The notes under the pieces: model-generated
Told to the model about the DNA's origin: nothing
Databases searched by the model: none
What the model saw: only the letters and a program-made list of their open reading frames with translations
Part shown: piece after piece, positions 1-10,371 of the stretch
Numbering within the stretch: the first letter of the stretch is position 1
Layout of the letters: each line of letters begins with the position of its first letter
Assembly (NCBI GenBank): GCA_014584295.1
Contig: JACTNC010000019.1
Location: forward strand, 1-64,000
From: Verrucomicrobiota bacterium
GTDB taxonomy: Bacteria; Verrucomicrobiota; Verrucomicrobiia; Opitutales; Opitutaceae
Length of the DNA: 64,000 nucleotides
Direction: 5' to 3'
Translations under genes and position numbers: made by a program

Positions 1-202
1 CCAGGTGGTTTGAAGTCGCAATGGCCTTCAAATTGTCTCGATTCCCCGCACCGTTGCGGCGCTGTCATTGGTCAAGACCTGACGTCATCGGGTTGGCCCT
101 CCGTCATATACGGCGTATGCCGCCGCCGCTTGATATGTCCCTTCTATTTCGCTCGTCTTAATAAGTCCGTTACGGGATAAAATTGCGCCACGGTTCTAAA
201 GT

Positions 203-3200
203 TCAGAGCTTCGTCAGAATCTCTTGATGAACTGCCGGTCGATTCCGGGAGAGGAGAAACTCGTTGATGATTTCCACCGGAGAGGCGGGGTCGTTCTGAA
301 AATGCTTCACGAGTGGATGCGAGTCGTTGGTCGATTTGGCATAGAGGCCGTGAGCCGTGCCAATGAGAAGGCGTCGCCCCTGTCGCTCCGCCACGAGCGG
401 TATCGTGATCGGACCGGCCTTGACCCCGAGACGGATGTTCACGCCAGACTTTTGAAGCATCCGTGCCAAAGGATCGACTGCGGTCATCTGGTGCGCCCAG
501 TTGTCGAGCAAGGGCAGCGTGCCGAGAACGGCATAATCGAGAAGCGCAAGCGCGAGATGCCGGTCGAGTTGATTGTGAAAGTATTGATTCCCGTAATGCC
601 GGAGACATTCGTAGCAGGAACGATCACAACCGGCCGGACAATGGGCGAGGAGCTGACGGACTTCGTCGTCGAGAACTTCCCTCAGTTCATTGCCAATCTG
701 GCTCGCATAGCCTGCTCCGCCGGAAAGCGTGTCGAAAAGATAGATTTCCCCAATGATCTCCTGATTCTGGGGATCGGTTGGATAAACTCGAAAACCGCTG
801 CTGAATTCCGAGGGGTCGAGGTCGAGACGGCGGCTCGCTGCGAGGTTGAGGGCCTCCGCTAGCGTCTTCATGGCATGTTGCATCGCCATGAATGCCGCCT
901 TGCCGGGATCGGACGTGGTTTCAAGCGGGGCCAGCGCTTTGACCCGCATGATCATCAGATCGGACTTGAAATCGTTGCCCAAAAGAACCTGCCGGGAAAT
1001 GCCGTCGCAGGTCGGGCCGGGGCGACTCCCGCGACCGGGAATGTAGCTCGTTTGGTAAGGTCGCTTGTGACTCGCGAGGCTGCCGGTATCCTGATCGATG
1101 ACGGCTTTTCCGCAAAGGGTGCAGACTTGGAAACCGTGGAGCAAATCCGGGTCGCCTTTGTTCACCACAACCAGTTGACGATTTTCGGCAAAGGTCTTGA
1201 GGGCGTTTTTGCCGAGCGGACTCCAATCCTCTTTCTCCTGCCGCAACGGAATGGGAAATTGCGCCGGGGAGGCATAAGAAAATTCTTGGTCGTCGTCGGT
1301 CTCGTCGGCTTCCTTGCCGCAATGCGGGAGAAAAACCTCGGGCTTGAGGATGTCGCCGAGCGCGAGCGGGGAGTTGCAGAGCGGGCAGGCCGTTTGTGGC
1401 GCCGTGCGTTGGGCATCGGTCTCCTGCACGAATGAACAAAGGGAGTTGGCGCAGAAAATGTAATTTTTCAGCTTCTTCGCGAAAAGCGGCGCCGCACGGT
1501 CGCGCTCGAAGGGACTCGTGTTGGCGGTGACGGCGGTGCACCGATAATTCTTCTTGTCGATGACGACGATCCGACCGGGGGCGTATTCACTGAGCGCTTT
1601 CGTGACGGACTGCTGCGGCTTTTCCCGGATTCGCACTAGGGTATTGTCGAGGTATTCGACGTTGAAGCTGCAAAGGTCGGTCGGAAAGGCGTAGGTCGGG
1701 AGCATTCCCTGCGCGAAAAGAAAATCGAGCAGCTTATCCTCCTGATCGTCGTCTTCCTCATCCTCCTCGGGTGAGTCAGTCGATGGCGGTTGGCTTAGGC
1801 TCGCGATGAAATCTTCGCCAGCGCCAGCGAGATCCTGCACGAAGTCTTTCGCGACCTTGGTCACAAGTGCCGCCGGGTTGGCGCTGGCCGCTTCGGGCAA
1901 CCAAGCGGTGATCCTTTTGACCAGAGCGTGAGGGAGTTGAACAATCTCGGTTTCGATCCAAGAGCGGAAATGCTCGAAACACGGCAGTCCCACGTAAGGC
2001 GCGAAAAACTCGGTGGTGCGCCCCAACGCCGACGTGATGACGCCGGTGAGATTGCCCGGAAATCCCTGGAAATAGGTTTGAATGAGAAAGGCGTGAATGT
2101 GGCGGCGGACGATCTTTTCGTTGTCCGTTTTCACGACCGGCGTGCGGGGCGGACCGGACACCATCTTGGCAACGTTGTGGAAATAGTGACTGTCGTGCGG
2201 TCCGCCATGACAGTAGGTCACGACGGTGGAGACCGCCGATCCGCGGCGACCTGCACGGCCCGCCCGTTGCTGGTAGTTTTCGCGCTGGGGCGGAACGTTG
2301 CGGAGACCGACCGCGACCAACGATCCAATATCGACACCCACCTCCATCGTTGTCGTGCAACTCAGGACATCGACCGGGCTCTCCTTTTTGGTGTCGATGA
2401 TGATGTCTTGAAAGAGCAACTCGTGCATTTCGGTCGTGGCCAAGACCGTGCCAGCGTCGCGATACGATAGTTGAGCGGTGTGTTCCTCCGCACTGATGCA
2501 CCGCGGCTGTCGGACGCCGGCCAGACACTCCTTCAGCGCATTTCGCCACAGCCCTTTTCTCGACGCGATGTAGGCGTTGGAATCGGGTTTAATGACCGCC
2601 AAATCCGTCAGATTGCAGGTCGGACAATGCCCGAAGGGAGCGACCGGACTCAGATTGTGACAGCGGGTGCATTCAAACCAATTTGCGTCCAGATCAACGC
2701 GGAGAATCACCCGGTCCTGATCGAGGAAATGGCGCCCCGTTGTATTGGGTTGGGCAAAAGCCCGGAAAAGGTGGCCACTGATCTTGTCGATTACGTCGGC
2801 GGTGAAACCCTTGGCAACCAGGATGGCCCGGAGGTTTTCCGGCAGGTTGGGCAGGACACCCCAATGATCGCGAGGCCAGCCCTCCGCGAGTTCTCGGGTG
2901 CGATCCGGGAATGTGCCAATAGCGAAGTCGGCGGCGAGTTCCGCCATCCAGGCGATGGCTAGATCGCCCGCCTGCGCGGCGGGCAGAGGAACCGCATCCG
3001 CCGCCAGCCCTTCCGCGAACATCCGCGAGGCGTTGCGGGCCGGTTCGAGCCAGCCGGCGGTGACAAACGGAATCGAATAGTAGGGACTGCAAAGCTGGCG
3101 GAGGAGCGCTTGGTGGAACCGGGCGGGCGGGTTGATCTGATTCCACTCGTCGTGTGCCGTGAGAAGGTCGCGCTGGTAAGTCTCTCGATATTTTTGGACG

Positions 3201-5644
3201 TGATTTAGCAGGAGCTGGTGGTCGCTCTTGTCAAAATACGAGAGGTTGAATTCGCAAACGACATCGAGGAACGCCAGGTAGATGCGCTTATCGGAAAGCG
3301 TCGGTTCCTTCCCGATTTTTTGCAGGCGCTGGGTGGCGAGGACGAGGCTTTCCCGGAACGAATCGTATTCCACTTCGAGTGGAATGTTGCGCGCCAGCCG
3401 GGCAGCCTTCTGGCGGCCATCGGAAAACAACAAAACTTTGCGCCCTTGGTTCGGAAAGGCTTCCTTGTCGGCGCGGGTGGGCGGCTGGAGGAAGGTCTGA
3501 CTCTTGACCAATGCGGCAAACGGCTGCTCGCCCTTGGTCTTCAAGTCCATGATCTTGGTGTGTCCGGCCAGCCAGCGGCCAAGGCAAACGGGACATCGGT
3601 CGAAGGAATGCGCCGCGAGCGGATTGATCAAATTGGGGATCGCGGCGCGAGCTGGTAGAAAATGGTCAGGATCGGCCGGAGGCTGCCACGTTAATTGGCC
3701 AGACTTGATGTCGATCCAAACCTCCTGAGTGGGCTGGGCCTTCGGGTGGGGCTGTCCCCCGACCAACAGGTGAATTTCGCGGAGGCGAGCCTGATTCTGA
3801 AGTTCGGAGATTCCGACCGGCGATTCTTTCTCGTGAAACAGATAGTCAGGCCGGCCGCGGGACGAAATGTAGCCGCGCAGATACTCGATGCCGCAATCGC
3901 GGTGGGTCAGGAGTTCATACACGCGCGAGCCGCACTTACAGGTTTCGCGGGGTTCCGGCCACAAGGCACCGAGCAGGGTGCGGCGGGAGGTTACCTGGCG
4001 ATGGGCGCAGTCGGGGTTGATGCAGGCGTAGAAACCTTGCAAGCCGCGAAAGAACAGATGGAGCCTCGCCGGCAGGAAGACTTTGTCCTTCGCGGCGGAG
4101 CGCGCAAAATTCGCCAGCGACAACAAAGCTTCGGTGGCTTGTGCGGCGGTGTCGGCGGGGGCCTGGGGAAAGACCGTGCGTGCGAGAACCGAGAATTCTT
4201 TCGCACCGGCGGTCGCTTCCTCCACCAGCAAGTTGGCGACCGGCAAGCCGGAGAGCTGGGTATAAAGCCAGTCGGCCAGCGTGTCCGTCGTCACCCCGCC
4301 CGCATTCCAATTAAGCTTCGGCGCCAGCGCAGTCACGGCCGAAAGCGCCCGCGGTTTGTCTTCTCCAAAACAGAGGAATTCGTTCAAGCGGAATCCCGCT
4401 AGCGCCGCAGTTTGATCGGGGGACGCCGGGGCAGCAGCGGCGAGCGGAGCAAACTTGCCGGTGATAAGTTCGAAGCCCGGCTTTCGACCTTGCTTCAACC
4501 CGGTGAGTTCATCGGCAAACTTGAGCGCATCAATTTGCGCGGCTCGGTCGCGCGCCATGCTCGCGCTGGTGAGGATGCAGCGCAGGCGTTCGCGAGGAAT
4601 CTCCAGGCGGGCCATGAGGCGACGAATGAGCATCGCCACTTCCGCGCCGCCGGTTCCGCGATACATGTGGGCTTCGTCCAGGACCAAGGTGAGGTAGTTG
4701 TCCTCGTGTTCCTCGAGCCACGCCTTGGTCTGGTCGAAAATTGTGCGCTCAATGGGCCGGAGCAGCATATACTCCAGCATCGAATAGTTGGTGATGAGAA
4801 TGTCCGGGCACTCACGCTGCATTTCGTGGCGCGTGAAAAGTTCGGTGTCCCCCGGTTGGGTCTTGAGGCGACGTTCCCAATTGCTTCCCGGTTCGCCGTA
4901 GAACCCGTGTAAATCTTTTTTCGGCCAGCGGCCTTTTTCCTCCAACTGCCGCTTGAGCGCGGATTGCTGATCGAGCTTCAGATAGAATTTTTCGAACAGC
5001 GGCTTGATCTGGGCGGCGGCCTTCTTGCTGTTTTGCTCCCCCGGATAAGGGGTGCGGCTCGTATACATGCCAAAGCGGATGCGCCGGCCAAACCTCGACT
5101 GAAACAGGGCGGCGACGCGGTCATCGCCGAACAGGCGGCGGATACGCCCCAATTGGTCGGTCACCAGCGCGTTCATCGGATAGAGCAGCAAGGCCCGGCA
5201 CCCGCTCATGTTCACGGAGTCGTTGCGCTTCGCCGCCGCTTCAATCGCGAGCGACCCGATGATGTTATGCAGAAAAATTTCCGTTTTGCCGGAGCCGGTG
5301 CCGGTGGCCGCAATCACGTCCTTTCCCCTGCCGAGAAACGCCTCCAGTGCGTCGGCTTGGTGGTTGTAGGGCTCGGGAAACACGCCGACCTTGAGCGGTG
5401 CTAATTCCAGTAGTAAGTCGCGCGCCGCTTGGGGAATTTTCAAATCGGCCAGTCGCTTTTCGCTGGCATAGGACGGCGTAGCCTCGACGTAGGCTCGCTG
5501 TGCGATGATCCCCGGCGTGTCAAACAGCTTGCGCCGTTCTTCGACTAGCGCTTCGTCCCGGATGTGATACTGTGCCTGGAGATACGAACTGAGGGCCTCT
5601 TTTAGTCCGCTGACAACCGCGGTCACGCCGTAGTTCTGGTTCAT
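203..5644 (-). CDS. druE: Druantia type I helicase DruE (DEAH helicase with DUF1998-type C-terminus)
   Basis: This 1813-residue protein is a superfamily 2 helicase of the size expected for DruE, the one component shared by all Druantia types. Walker A is ATGTGSGKT at about residues 113-121 and Walker B is DEAH at 323-326. The second RecA lobe carries QRAGRAGRRG (motif VI). Cysteine pairs in the middle (CINPDC, CKCG, CTRCH, CPTC) look like zinc sites. A Cys-rich block near residue 1668 (CPAGCDRSCYECL) is the DUF1998/MrfA-like signature. An acidic linker (EEDEEDDDQED) separates lobes. Its ATG overlaps the druD stop by 4 nt, so it is translated last in a five-gene operon. Family knowledge: DruE is needed for anti-phage activity; here the function is inferred from domains and neighbours. 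Confidence 0.92.
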   Translation of the reverse strand: MNQNYGVTAVVSGLKEALSSYLQAQYHIRDEALVEERRKLFDTPGIIAQRAYVEATPSYASEKRLADLKIPQAARDLLLELAPLKVGVFPEPYNHQADALEAFLGRGKDVIAATGTGSGKTEIFLHNIIGSLAIEAAAKRNDSVNMSGCRALLLYPMNALVTDQLGRIRRLFGDDRVAALFQSRFGRRIRFGMYTSRTPYPGEQNSKKAAAQIKPLFEKFYLKLDQQSALKRQLEEKGRWPKKDLHGFYGEPGSNWERRLKTQPGDTELFTRHEMQRECPDILITNYSMLEYMLLRPIERTIFDQTKAWLEEHEDNYLTLVLDEAHMYRGTGGAEVAMLIRRLMARLEIPRERLRCILTSASMARDRAAQIDALKFADELTGLKQGRKPGFELITGKFAPLAAAAPASPDQTAALAGFRLNEFLCFGEDKPRALSAVTALAPKLNWNAGGVTTDTLADWLYTQLSGLPVANLLVEEATAGAKEFSVLARTVFPQAPADTAAQATEALLSLANFARSAAKDKVFLPARLHLFFRGLQGFYACINPDCAHRQVTSRRTLLGALWPEPRETCKCGSRVYELLTHRDCGIEYLRGYISSRGRPDYLFHEKESPVGISELQNQARLREIHLLVGGQPHPKAQPTQEVWIDIKSGQLTWQPPADPDHFLPARAAIPNLINPLAAHSFDRCPVCLGRWLAGHTKIMDLKTKGEQPFAALVKSQTFLQPPTRADKEAFPNQGRKVLLFSDGRQKAARLARNIPLEVEYDSFRESLVLATQRLQKIGKEPTLSDKRIYLAFLDVVCEFNLSYFDKSDHQLLLNHVQKYRETYQRDLLTAHDEWNQINPPARFHQALLRQLCSPYYSIPFVTAGWLEPARNASRMFAEGLAADAVPLPAAQAGDLAIAWMAELAADFAIGTFPDRTRELAEGWPRDHWGVLPNLPENLRAILVAKGFTADVIDKISGHLFRAFAQPNTTGRHFLDQDRVILRVDLDANWFECTRCHNLSPVAPFGHCPTCNLTDLAVIKPDSNAYIASRKGLWRNALKECLAGVRQPRCISAEEHTAQLSYRDAGTVLATTEMHELLFQDIIIDTKKESPVDVLSCTTTMEVGVDIGSLVAVGLRNVPPQRENYQQRAGRAGRRGSAVSTVVTYCHGGPHDSHYFHNVAKMVSGPPRTPVVKTDNEKIVRRHIHAFLIQTYFQGFPGNLTGVITSALGRTTEFFAPYVGLPCFEHFRSWIETEIVQLPHALVKRITAWLPEAASANPAALVTKVAKDFVQDLAGAGEDFIASLSQPPSTDSPEEDEEDDDQEDKLLDFLFAQGMLPTYAFPTDLCSFNVEYLDNTLVRIREKPQQSVTKALSEYAPGRIVVIDKKNYRCTAVTANTSPFERDRAAPLFAKKLKNYIFCANSLCSFVQETDAQRTAPQTACPLCNSPLALGDILKPEVFLPHCGKEADETDDDQEFSYASPAQFPIPLRQEKEDWSPLGKNALKTFAENRQLVVVNKGDPDLLHGFQVCTLCGKAVIDQDTGSLASHKRPYQTSYIPGRGSRPGPTCDGISRQVLLGNDFKSDLMIMRVKALAPLETTSDPGKAAFMAMQHAMKTLAEALNLAASRRLDLDPSEFSSGFRVYPTDPQNQEIIGEIYLFDTLSGGAGYASQIGNELREVLDDEVRQLLAHCPAGCDRSCYECLRHYGNQYFHNQLDRHLALALLDYAVLGTLPLLDNWAHQMTAVDPLARMLQKSGVNIRLGVKAGPITIPLVAERQGRRLLIGTAHGLYAKSTNDSHPLVKHFQNDPASPVEIINEFLLSRNRPAVHQEILTKL

Positions 5645-6669
5645 GGGATAGAGTGTGGAAGGTGCATGGCGTAGCGGGTGAGAAAATTTCGCGTGGAGTC
5701 GCGCAGAGCGGCCGAGATCAGGAATTCGAACTGGCCGGATTCAAGCAGGGTCCAATCGTGGCAGAGTGCTTTCAGCAGGCGCAGCACCTCGGGCACCGAG
5801 TATCTGCTGAGTCGGATCGCGAAAAAATCGCCGTGCTCGACGGCGAAGACACGGCGGTTGATTCCGAGCGTCAGCTTTTGCCCGTGGATCAAGCGGCGGC
5901 AATCGACGTTGGAAATAGGTCGCACCGCAATGGCGGTGAAGACGCCGCCTTTCCGCTCGAAGCGAGCGATAAATTTTCGCGACCCGTTCACGTTTTCGCG
6001 AGGCTCCCGACAAATGTAGATGGGGCGAAGGTCCGTGAGCTGAGTCGCCTTGGCCCACGGCGCGCTATCGCGAAAGGTCGCCACTTCCCATTCGTCCGCC
6101 GCAATGTTCGCCTGCTCCAAAGGCGCGTGCAGTTGGCCGTGGGTCCATTCCTTGAGTTCGATGGTTGGCGCGCCCAACCATGATTCCAAGTTCTGTCGCG
6201 GAAGGCCGGGCGACAAGGGTAACGCGGCGAGTCTGGCCACGGTCGGTCGGGACGTATCGACGTCAAAGTGTGGTCCCAAATAACGGCCCGGGGCGCCACC
6301 AATGACAAAGGCCGTGCGGGGATCGAGCGTCACGATTCGCGGGGGCGCAGGATAATGGTAGCCATTTCCAATCGAGACAAAATCGCCGATCTCCACGAGG
6401 TCATCGACTGCCTGCCTGACGGGGGAAAGCTCATCTTCGGTGTCTTCGTTGGCGAAGAAAGTTTCAATGGCGCGAGAGCGAAAGCGGATCAAAGGGCTCA
6501 GGCGTTCCTCGATGCTCCCGGTGAGTTTTTGGGTGGTGACGGGAGGCCCGTCGCATAATGAGAACATCACGGTGCGGGCGTAATCTGCCATGATGGCCGC
6601 GGGGATGGTCTCACCGGTTCTTACGCCGATTGCGGCGAACACATCCGGTCTCGTCAGGGTCGCGCTCAC
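5641..6669 (-). CDS. druD: Druantia type I protein DruD
   Basis: A 342-residue soluble protein with no signal peptide or membrane segment and no motif I recognise. The identification rests on position: it lies between the coiled-coil protein (DruC position) and the giant helicase (DruE), with 4-nt ATGA overlaps on both sides (druC stop/druD start at 6666-6669, druD stop/druE start at 5641-5644). Its size fits the fourth gene of Druantia type I. The N-terminus (about 1-120) is helical and charged; the rest is mixed with many aromatic residues. The biochemical role of DruD is unknown. The assignment is context-based, but the full druABCDE order makes it fairly safe. Confidence 0.78.
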   Translation of the reverse strand: MSATLTRPDVFAAIGVRTGETIPAAIMADYARTVMFSLCDGPPVTTQKLTGSIEERLSPLIRFRSRAIETFFANEDTEDELSPVRQAVDDLVEIGDFVSIGNGYHYPAPPRIVTLDPRTAFVIGGAPGRYLGPHFDVDTSRPTVARLAALPLSPGLPRQNLESWLGAPTIELKEWTHGQLHAPLEQANIAADEWEVATFRDSAPWAKATQLTDLRPIYICREPRENVNGSRKFIARFERKGGVFTAIAVRPISNVDCRRLIHGQKLTLGINRRVFAVEHGDFFAIRLSRYSVPEVLRLLKALCHDWTLLESGQFEFLISAALRDSTRNFLTRYAMHLPHSIP

Positions 6670-8795
6670 GCTTGGGCCTCCGGGGGAAAGAGGAGGCTGC
6701 GATGGGCGGCAAAAACGTCGTCCGCCTGGGCCACGGCTTCAACCGCCGCGAGTTCCTCCGGCGGGCAATGCGTGGCGGCGAGGAAGGGCAGCACCCACCA
6801 GCAGGCCAGCGATTGGAGGGCTTGCTTCGCCAGCGTGTCGGCTGGGGTGGCAGTCGGGAGGGCGAGTCCGCGCAGACTATGCAAAGCCGTCAGGGCGCTT
6901 TTCGCGTTGGCCAAGAATACGGCGGAGTTGCGGCCGATCAAGGCGCTGCGCAGGAAGTCGAGGTCGGTTTCAATCGCGGGATCGGCCGTGATTCGGGAGC
7001 ATGACAGGGAACCGGGCGTCATTGGATTTCCCGTGCAGGGCCGCCACGAAACGGCGTCGGTATGAAATACGGGACCGAGTTCGGAAAATTTTGGCGTCGG
7101 AACGAGCGCGCTCGGACCCTCGCGCAGGCTGAATACGGTGAACGGAGAAAGTTCCTTGCCCATTGCTCCCCAGGAACGATTGAGGACCCGTTCGACGAGT
7201 TCGCCGCCGAACGCATCCAAACAGGATCGGTTTGCCCCCTGCGCGACCACGCCCCACGCGTCAACGGCCGGCAGCGCCTCTCGCAATGGCTGGAGTCGGA
7301 TGAGTTCGATCAGGCCAACCGTCACGTCGAGCGTGACCATCGCGTTTCCGAAAAGTGAAAGCCCGACGGCATTCGCGACCATGCTGGACATCGAACCGCG
7401 AAAGGACACCGCCTGTCCGACGAGAACCGCGGCGAGAATTTCGCAGCTCCATTGGTTCGCGCGCGGCGGAGTCAGGCCCAGCGTTTGGAGGTTGCGGGCC
7501 AGATGTTGCTGCGCGGCCTTGGGCTCGCGCAACGGAACGGCCTCGGCCTTGGAAACAGAAAATAGCTGGGCTGGGATGGGCGCGCCGATGGGAGCCGGCA
7601 TCGCCGGCGCAACGGGTGGGGCGCTGAGAAACGGCCGCAAAACCGTGATTTCTGAGAGCAGCGCGACGGAGTTCTTCGCCGCTTGCTCAAATTGTTGGCG
7701 GATTGCTTCGTCGATTTTGGCCGCTGCCGCGGCGCGGTCCGATTCGAGAGTTTGGATTTCCAAGCCGAGCGCCGTCTTTTTGCCCTCCAACTCCCGGAGC
7801 CGGGCTTGGATGGATTCGGCCTCGTTTTGCAGTCGGGCGACAGTTGCACGGGCCTCCGTTTGGGTGCGGCCGATTTCGGCGGTGGCGTCGGTCTTTGCCT
7901 GTTCGACAGCCGTCGCGACTCGTGCGGCGACCGCAGGATGCAATAATGCTTCTTGAATCAGCCGGGTGAACTCCGTGTCGATGTGCGCAGCCCGAGTGAG
8001 CTGACGCAGGACGGTATCAATGCGGCATTTGGTTTCCGAATCGGACTGGAACGACGCGAGCGCGTGGGCAAGCGCGGCTCGTTTCGCTTTCGTCAGGGTC
8101 GCCTCAAGAAGTTTTTGATCGTGGAGGGCGTCGAGGACTTTCTTGAGGGAGTATTCGAGTGGGGCGAAATCGAGGTGGAATTCAGGCGCCGGAATTGCCG
8201 GTCCGACGAACGTCGCGTCATAGCGCTGGTTAACTCGCACTTCGAAGGAGCGCAGCGCTGCGAGGTTTCGCCACGCCGGTTTCACGGTCAGGGCGGAGGT
8301 TTCATCCAGGACATACAACGTGCTCTCCGGGTTGTCGGGGTCCTTGAGCTTCATTTCCAGTGGCCCCGAAACGACGCCGTCGTTCAGTTGGACGTAGAGC
8401 TTCGTTTTCGCGGTCAACTCGCCCAACGCGTTAACGCCGTTCTTGAGAAGAGCCGCGATTTCGGTCGTTTGCTGGGATGACAACTTCAGGGGATACACCT
8501 GAAAGATGCAGGGAATGATTCGAACGGCACGGTATTTCGCCGCATTGGGATCGTTGGCGATCTGGTCGAAGTTCGGCGCTTCGCTCACTTCAAAGACGCC
8601 CAGGTTCCCGATCCGCGAGGGAGCGACGTTAAGGGCCGAATGAATGATGCGGATCGTTCCGCGATTGGGGTATCGCTCCTTTGCGTGAGCGACGTGGCTC
8701 CACGCTCCGTCGCCGTTGACCGTGCCTTCGACGCGATAGAACGCGAAGATCCCGGCGGGATCGACATAGACGCAGGTGCCAAAGACGTGGGTCAT
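6666..8795 (-). CDS. druC: Druantia type I protein DruC (coiled-coil protein)
   Basis: A 709-residue protein. Residues about 295-372 form a strong coiled coil rich in Ala, Glu, Arg and Gln (for example RLQNEAESIQARLRELEGKK), suggesting oligomerisation or an elongated arm. The first 280 residues look like a mixed alpha/beta domain and the last 300 like a second globular domain (with GQAVSFRGSMSSMVANAVG), so the layout is globular-coiled coil-globular. No nuclease or nucleotide-binding motif was seen. The ATG overlaps the druB stop by 4 nt and the stop overlaps the druD start by 4 nt. It is called by gene order and size as the third Druantia type I gene. Molecular function is unknown. Confidence 0.8.
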   Translation of the reverse strand: MTHVFGTCVYVDPAGIFAFYRVEGTVNGDGAWSHVAHAKERYPNRGTIRIIHSALNVAPSRIGNLGVFEVSEAPNFDQIANDPNAAKYRAVRIIPCIFQVYPLKLSSQQTTEIAALLKNGVNALGELTAKTKLYVQLNDGVVSGPLEMKLKDPDNPESTLYVLDETSALTVKPAWRNLAALRSFEVRVNQRYDATFVGPAIPAPEFHLDFAPLEYSLKKVLDALHDQKLLEATLTKAKRAALAHALASFQSDSETKCRIDTVLRQLTRAAHIDTEFTRLIQEALLHPAVAARVATAVEQAKTDATAEIGRTQTEARATVARLQNEAESIQARLRELEGKKTALGLEIQTLESDRAAAAAKIDEAIRQQFEQAAKNSVALLSEITVLRPFLSAPPVAPAMPAPIGAPIPAQLFSVSKAEAVPLREPKAAQQHLARNLQTLGLTPPRANQWSCEILAAVLVGQAVSFRGSMSSMVANAVGLSLFGNAMVTLDVTVGLIELIRLQPLREALPAVDAWGVVAQGANRSCLDAFGGELVERVLNRSWGAMGKELSPFTVFSLREGPSALVPTPKFSELGPVFHTDAVSWRPCTGNPMTPGSLSCSRITADPAIETDLDFLRSALIGRNSAVFLANAKSALTALHSLRGLALPTATPADTLAKQALQSLACWWVLPFLAATHCPPEELAAVEAVAQADDVFAAHRSLLFPPEAQA

Positions 8796-10366
8796 GTCTG
8801 CACGCCTCCGGGTCGATTCAGAAGTTGACGGGCGTGAGCGCGGAGCTGGGCCGTGGTATCGCTCGGACGCGCGGGGTTGCGTCGCAAGAGCGCCTGCGTT
8901 GCAACCGCGATCCAGGCCTGGCGGGCGGCTGCGGCAGGTGACACTCTGGCCGGGCCTTGCAGTCGCTCTGTCGGCCTGGAGGGAAATGCAAACTTACCGA
9001 ATCCAGCCGCATCGATTTCAAATGTCGGCCGGGCGCTCTTGAGGGCTTGTTCGATAGCACGTTTCAGGCCCGCACCGGCGTTTTCGCTCTGGGTGAGGGA
9101 ATCTCCGCTGTCGATGGTCTGCCGTTGCTGCTTGGGTCCGACGCCGGTCGATATCGAGAGGCGGACGCCGAGTGGAATCGAAGCCTCAATAAGGTCGGCA
9201 AGTCCGACGGACATGCCATGGAAGCGGGACGTGAGTTCGGTGCTCCAGAGGTATTGCTTTTCCACACGTCCGTTAACCCTGAAAAGAAAGTAGATGCCGG
9301 CCTGTTTGGACTCTCGTGCCGGTGGAGCCACGGCGATGGTCAAGAGGATCGTGCCATTGTCGGCACGCTTAACCTGATACAAACCAGAATGTGGATTGGG
9401 GAGTCGAAGATGGGCTTGTCGAGCGGAACCGAGACTCACCGATTGCGATTTACCGGCGGTGTTGTGAACGACGGTGAGGGTTGACGGGCTGGCACCATCG
9501 GCACCAAAGGCAAAGGATGCGATGATCGCATCTACCGGCGTGGCCACCATCCAAGTGCCGTCATTGAGCCGGTAGGCATCGATGGGAGCGACGACCGCGG
9601 CGCTGAACTCCTGCTCGGCGATACTTCGGTCGAGCTTCGTCGCGATCCATTTCCTGATGTCCCTCGTCGGCGAGGTCGGAAGGGCGAAGGCGAATCCCGA
9701 CCAGCCGTCCGCGGTTACGAGCGGTTGTGTGGGCAGCAGGCCAGAAGGCGAAGCGAGATTGGCGACACCGTGGTGAATGACGACATACGCCTCGCCCGGC
9801 GTGAGCGGGGCGCGACGTTCAACACGGCTGCAAAGCTGCGGCGAAAGCCGGAATAGAGTGACAGACGCAAAGCCTTCCACGGCGATCTGCTCGGGCGGTT
9901 CGTCGGGCTCGAAGACGGTAATCAGGTAGTCTGCTTTCTGGACGGCTACGGGGAAGGGATTTCCGCCCTCCCGGATGGCGGAAACGTTGACGCGGCCATA
10001 GACCGTCGAGTTTTCGACGGTGAATGAAGTAGCCCGGTCAAATTTCGGGATCAGGATGCACGCTTGCCACTGGTAGCCGTTATTTTGCCGATTCAACAAT
10101 TGCAGGCGCAGTGCCGGCTCCCGGATTCGATACGCGCGATCATTGACGACGTGTTCAACGTCGCTGTCGTGCGGCGCGAAATACAGCGGGCAGTCGGGCT
10201 CGGCCTGGTGCGGACGGTGCCCAAAAAAAGCGACCCGATAGTCGCTGACGGGGTGATAGAACAAAGAGGCCGCACAAATCGGGCACGCGAACTGACGATT
10301 CGGGGTTTTGGCGGCCGCAGTCGCGGTCACGATTCGTCCCGTAATCCTTTCGCGGCCAGTGTTCAT
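8792..10366 (-). CDS. druB: Druantia type I protein DruB with CoiA-like zinc motif
   Basis: The frame is open upstream to 10615 but those 83 codons lie wholly over the end of druA and are Arg/Pro-rich. The ATG at 10366, 5 nt after the druA stop, is the better start and gives 524 residues. Near the N-terminus a Cys/His array (C28-P-I-C31, H38, then FFGHRPH with H50 and H53, then C59) resembles the zinc region that precedes the nuclease fold in CoiA-like proteins. The rest is mixed alpha/beta with several beta-rich stretches and no clear catalytic motif. The stop overlaps the druC start by 4 nt. It is called DruB by order and size; the zinc motif is read directly from the sequence, and its link to CoiA is my inference. 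Confidence 0.8.
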   Translation of the reverse strand: MNTGRERITGRIVTATAAAKTPNRQFACPICAASLFYHPVSDYRVAFFGHRPHQAEPDCPLYFAPHDSDVEHVVNDRAYRIREPALRLQLLNRQNNGYQWQACILIPKFDRATSFTVENSTVYGRVNVSAIREGGNPFPVAVQKADYLITVFEPDEPPEQIAVEGFASVTLFRLSPQLCSRVERRAPLTPGEAYVVIHHGVANLASPSGLLPTQPLVTADGWSGFAFALPTSPTRDIRKWIATKLDRSIAEQEFSAAVVAPIDAYRLNDGTWMVATPVDAIIASFAFGADGASPSTLTVVHNTAGKSQSVSLGSARQAHLRLPNPHSGLYQVKRADNGTILLTIAVAPPARESKQAGIYFLFRVNGRVEKQYLWSTELTSRFHGMSVGLADLIEASIPLGVRLSISTGVGPKQQRQTIDSGDSLTQSENAGAGLKRAIEQALKSARPTFEIDAAGFGKFAFPSRPTERLQGPARVSPAAAARQAWIAVATQALLRRNPARPSDTTAQLRAHARQLLNRPGGVQT

Positions 10367-10371
10367 ATCGG

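Noticed and set aside
144-1541. Several open frames overlapping the 3' part of druE on both strands
   Set aside because: Basic, Arg/Ala/Pro-rich composition with no motif; they follow the codon pattern of druE.
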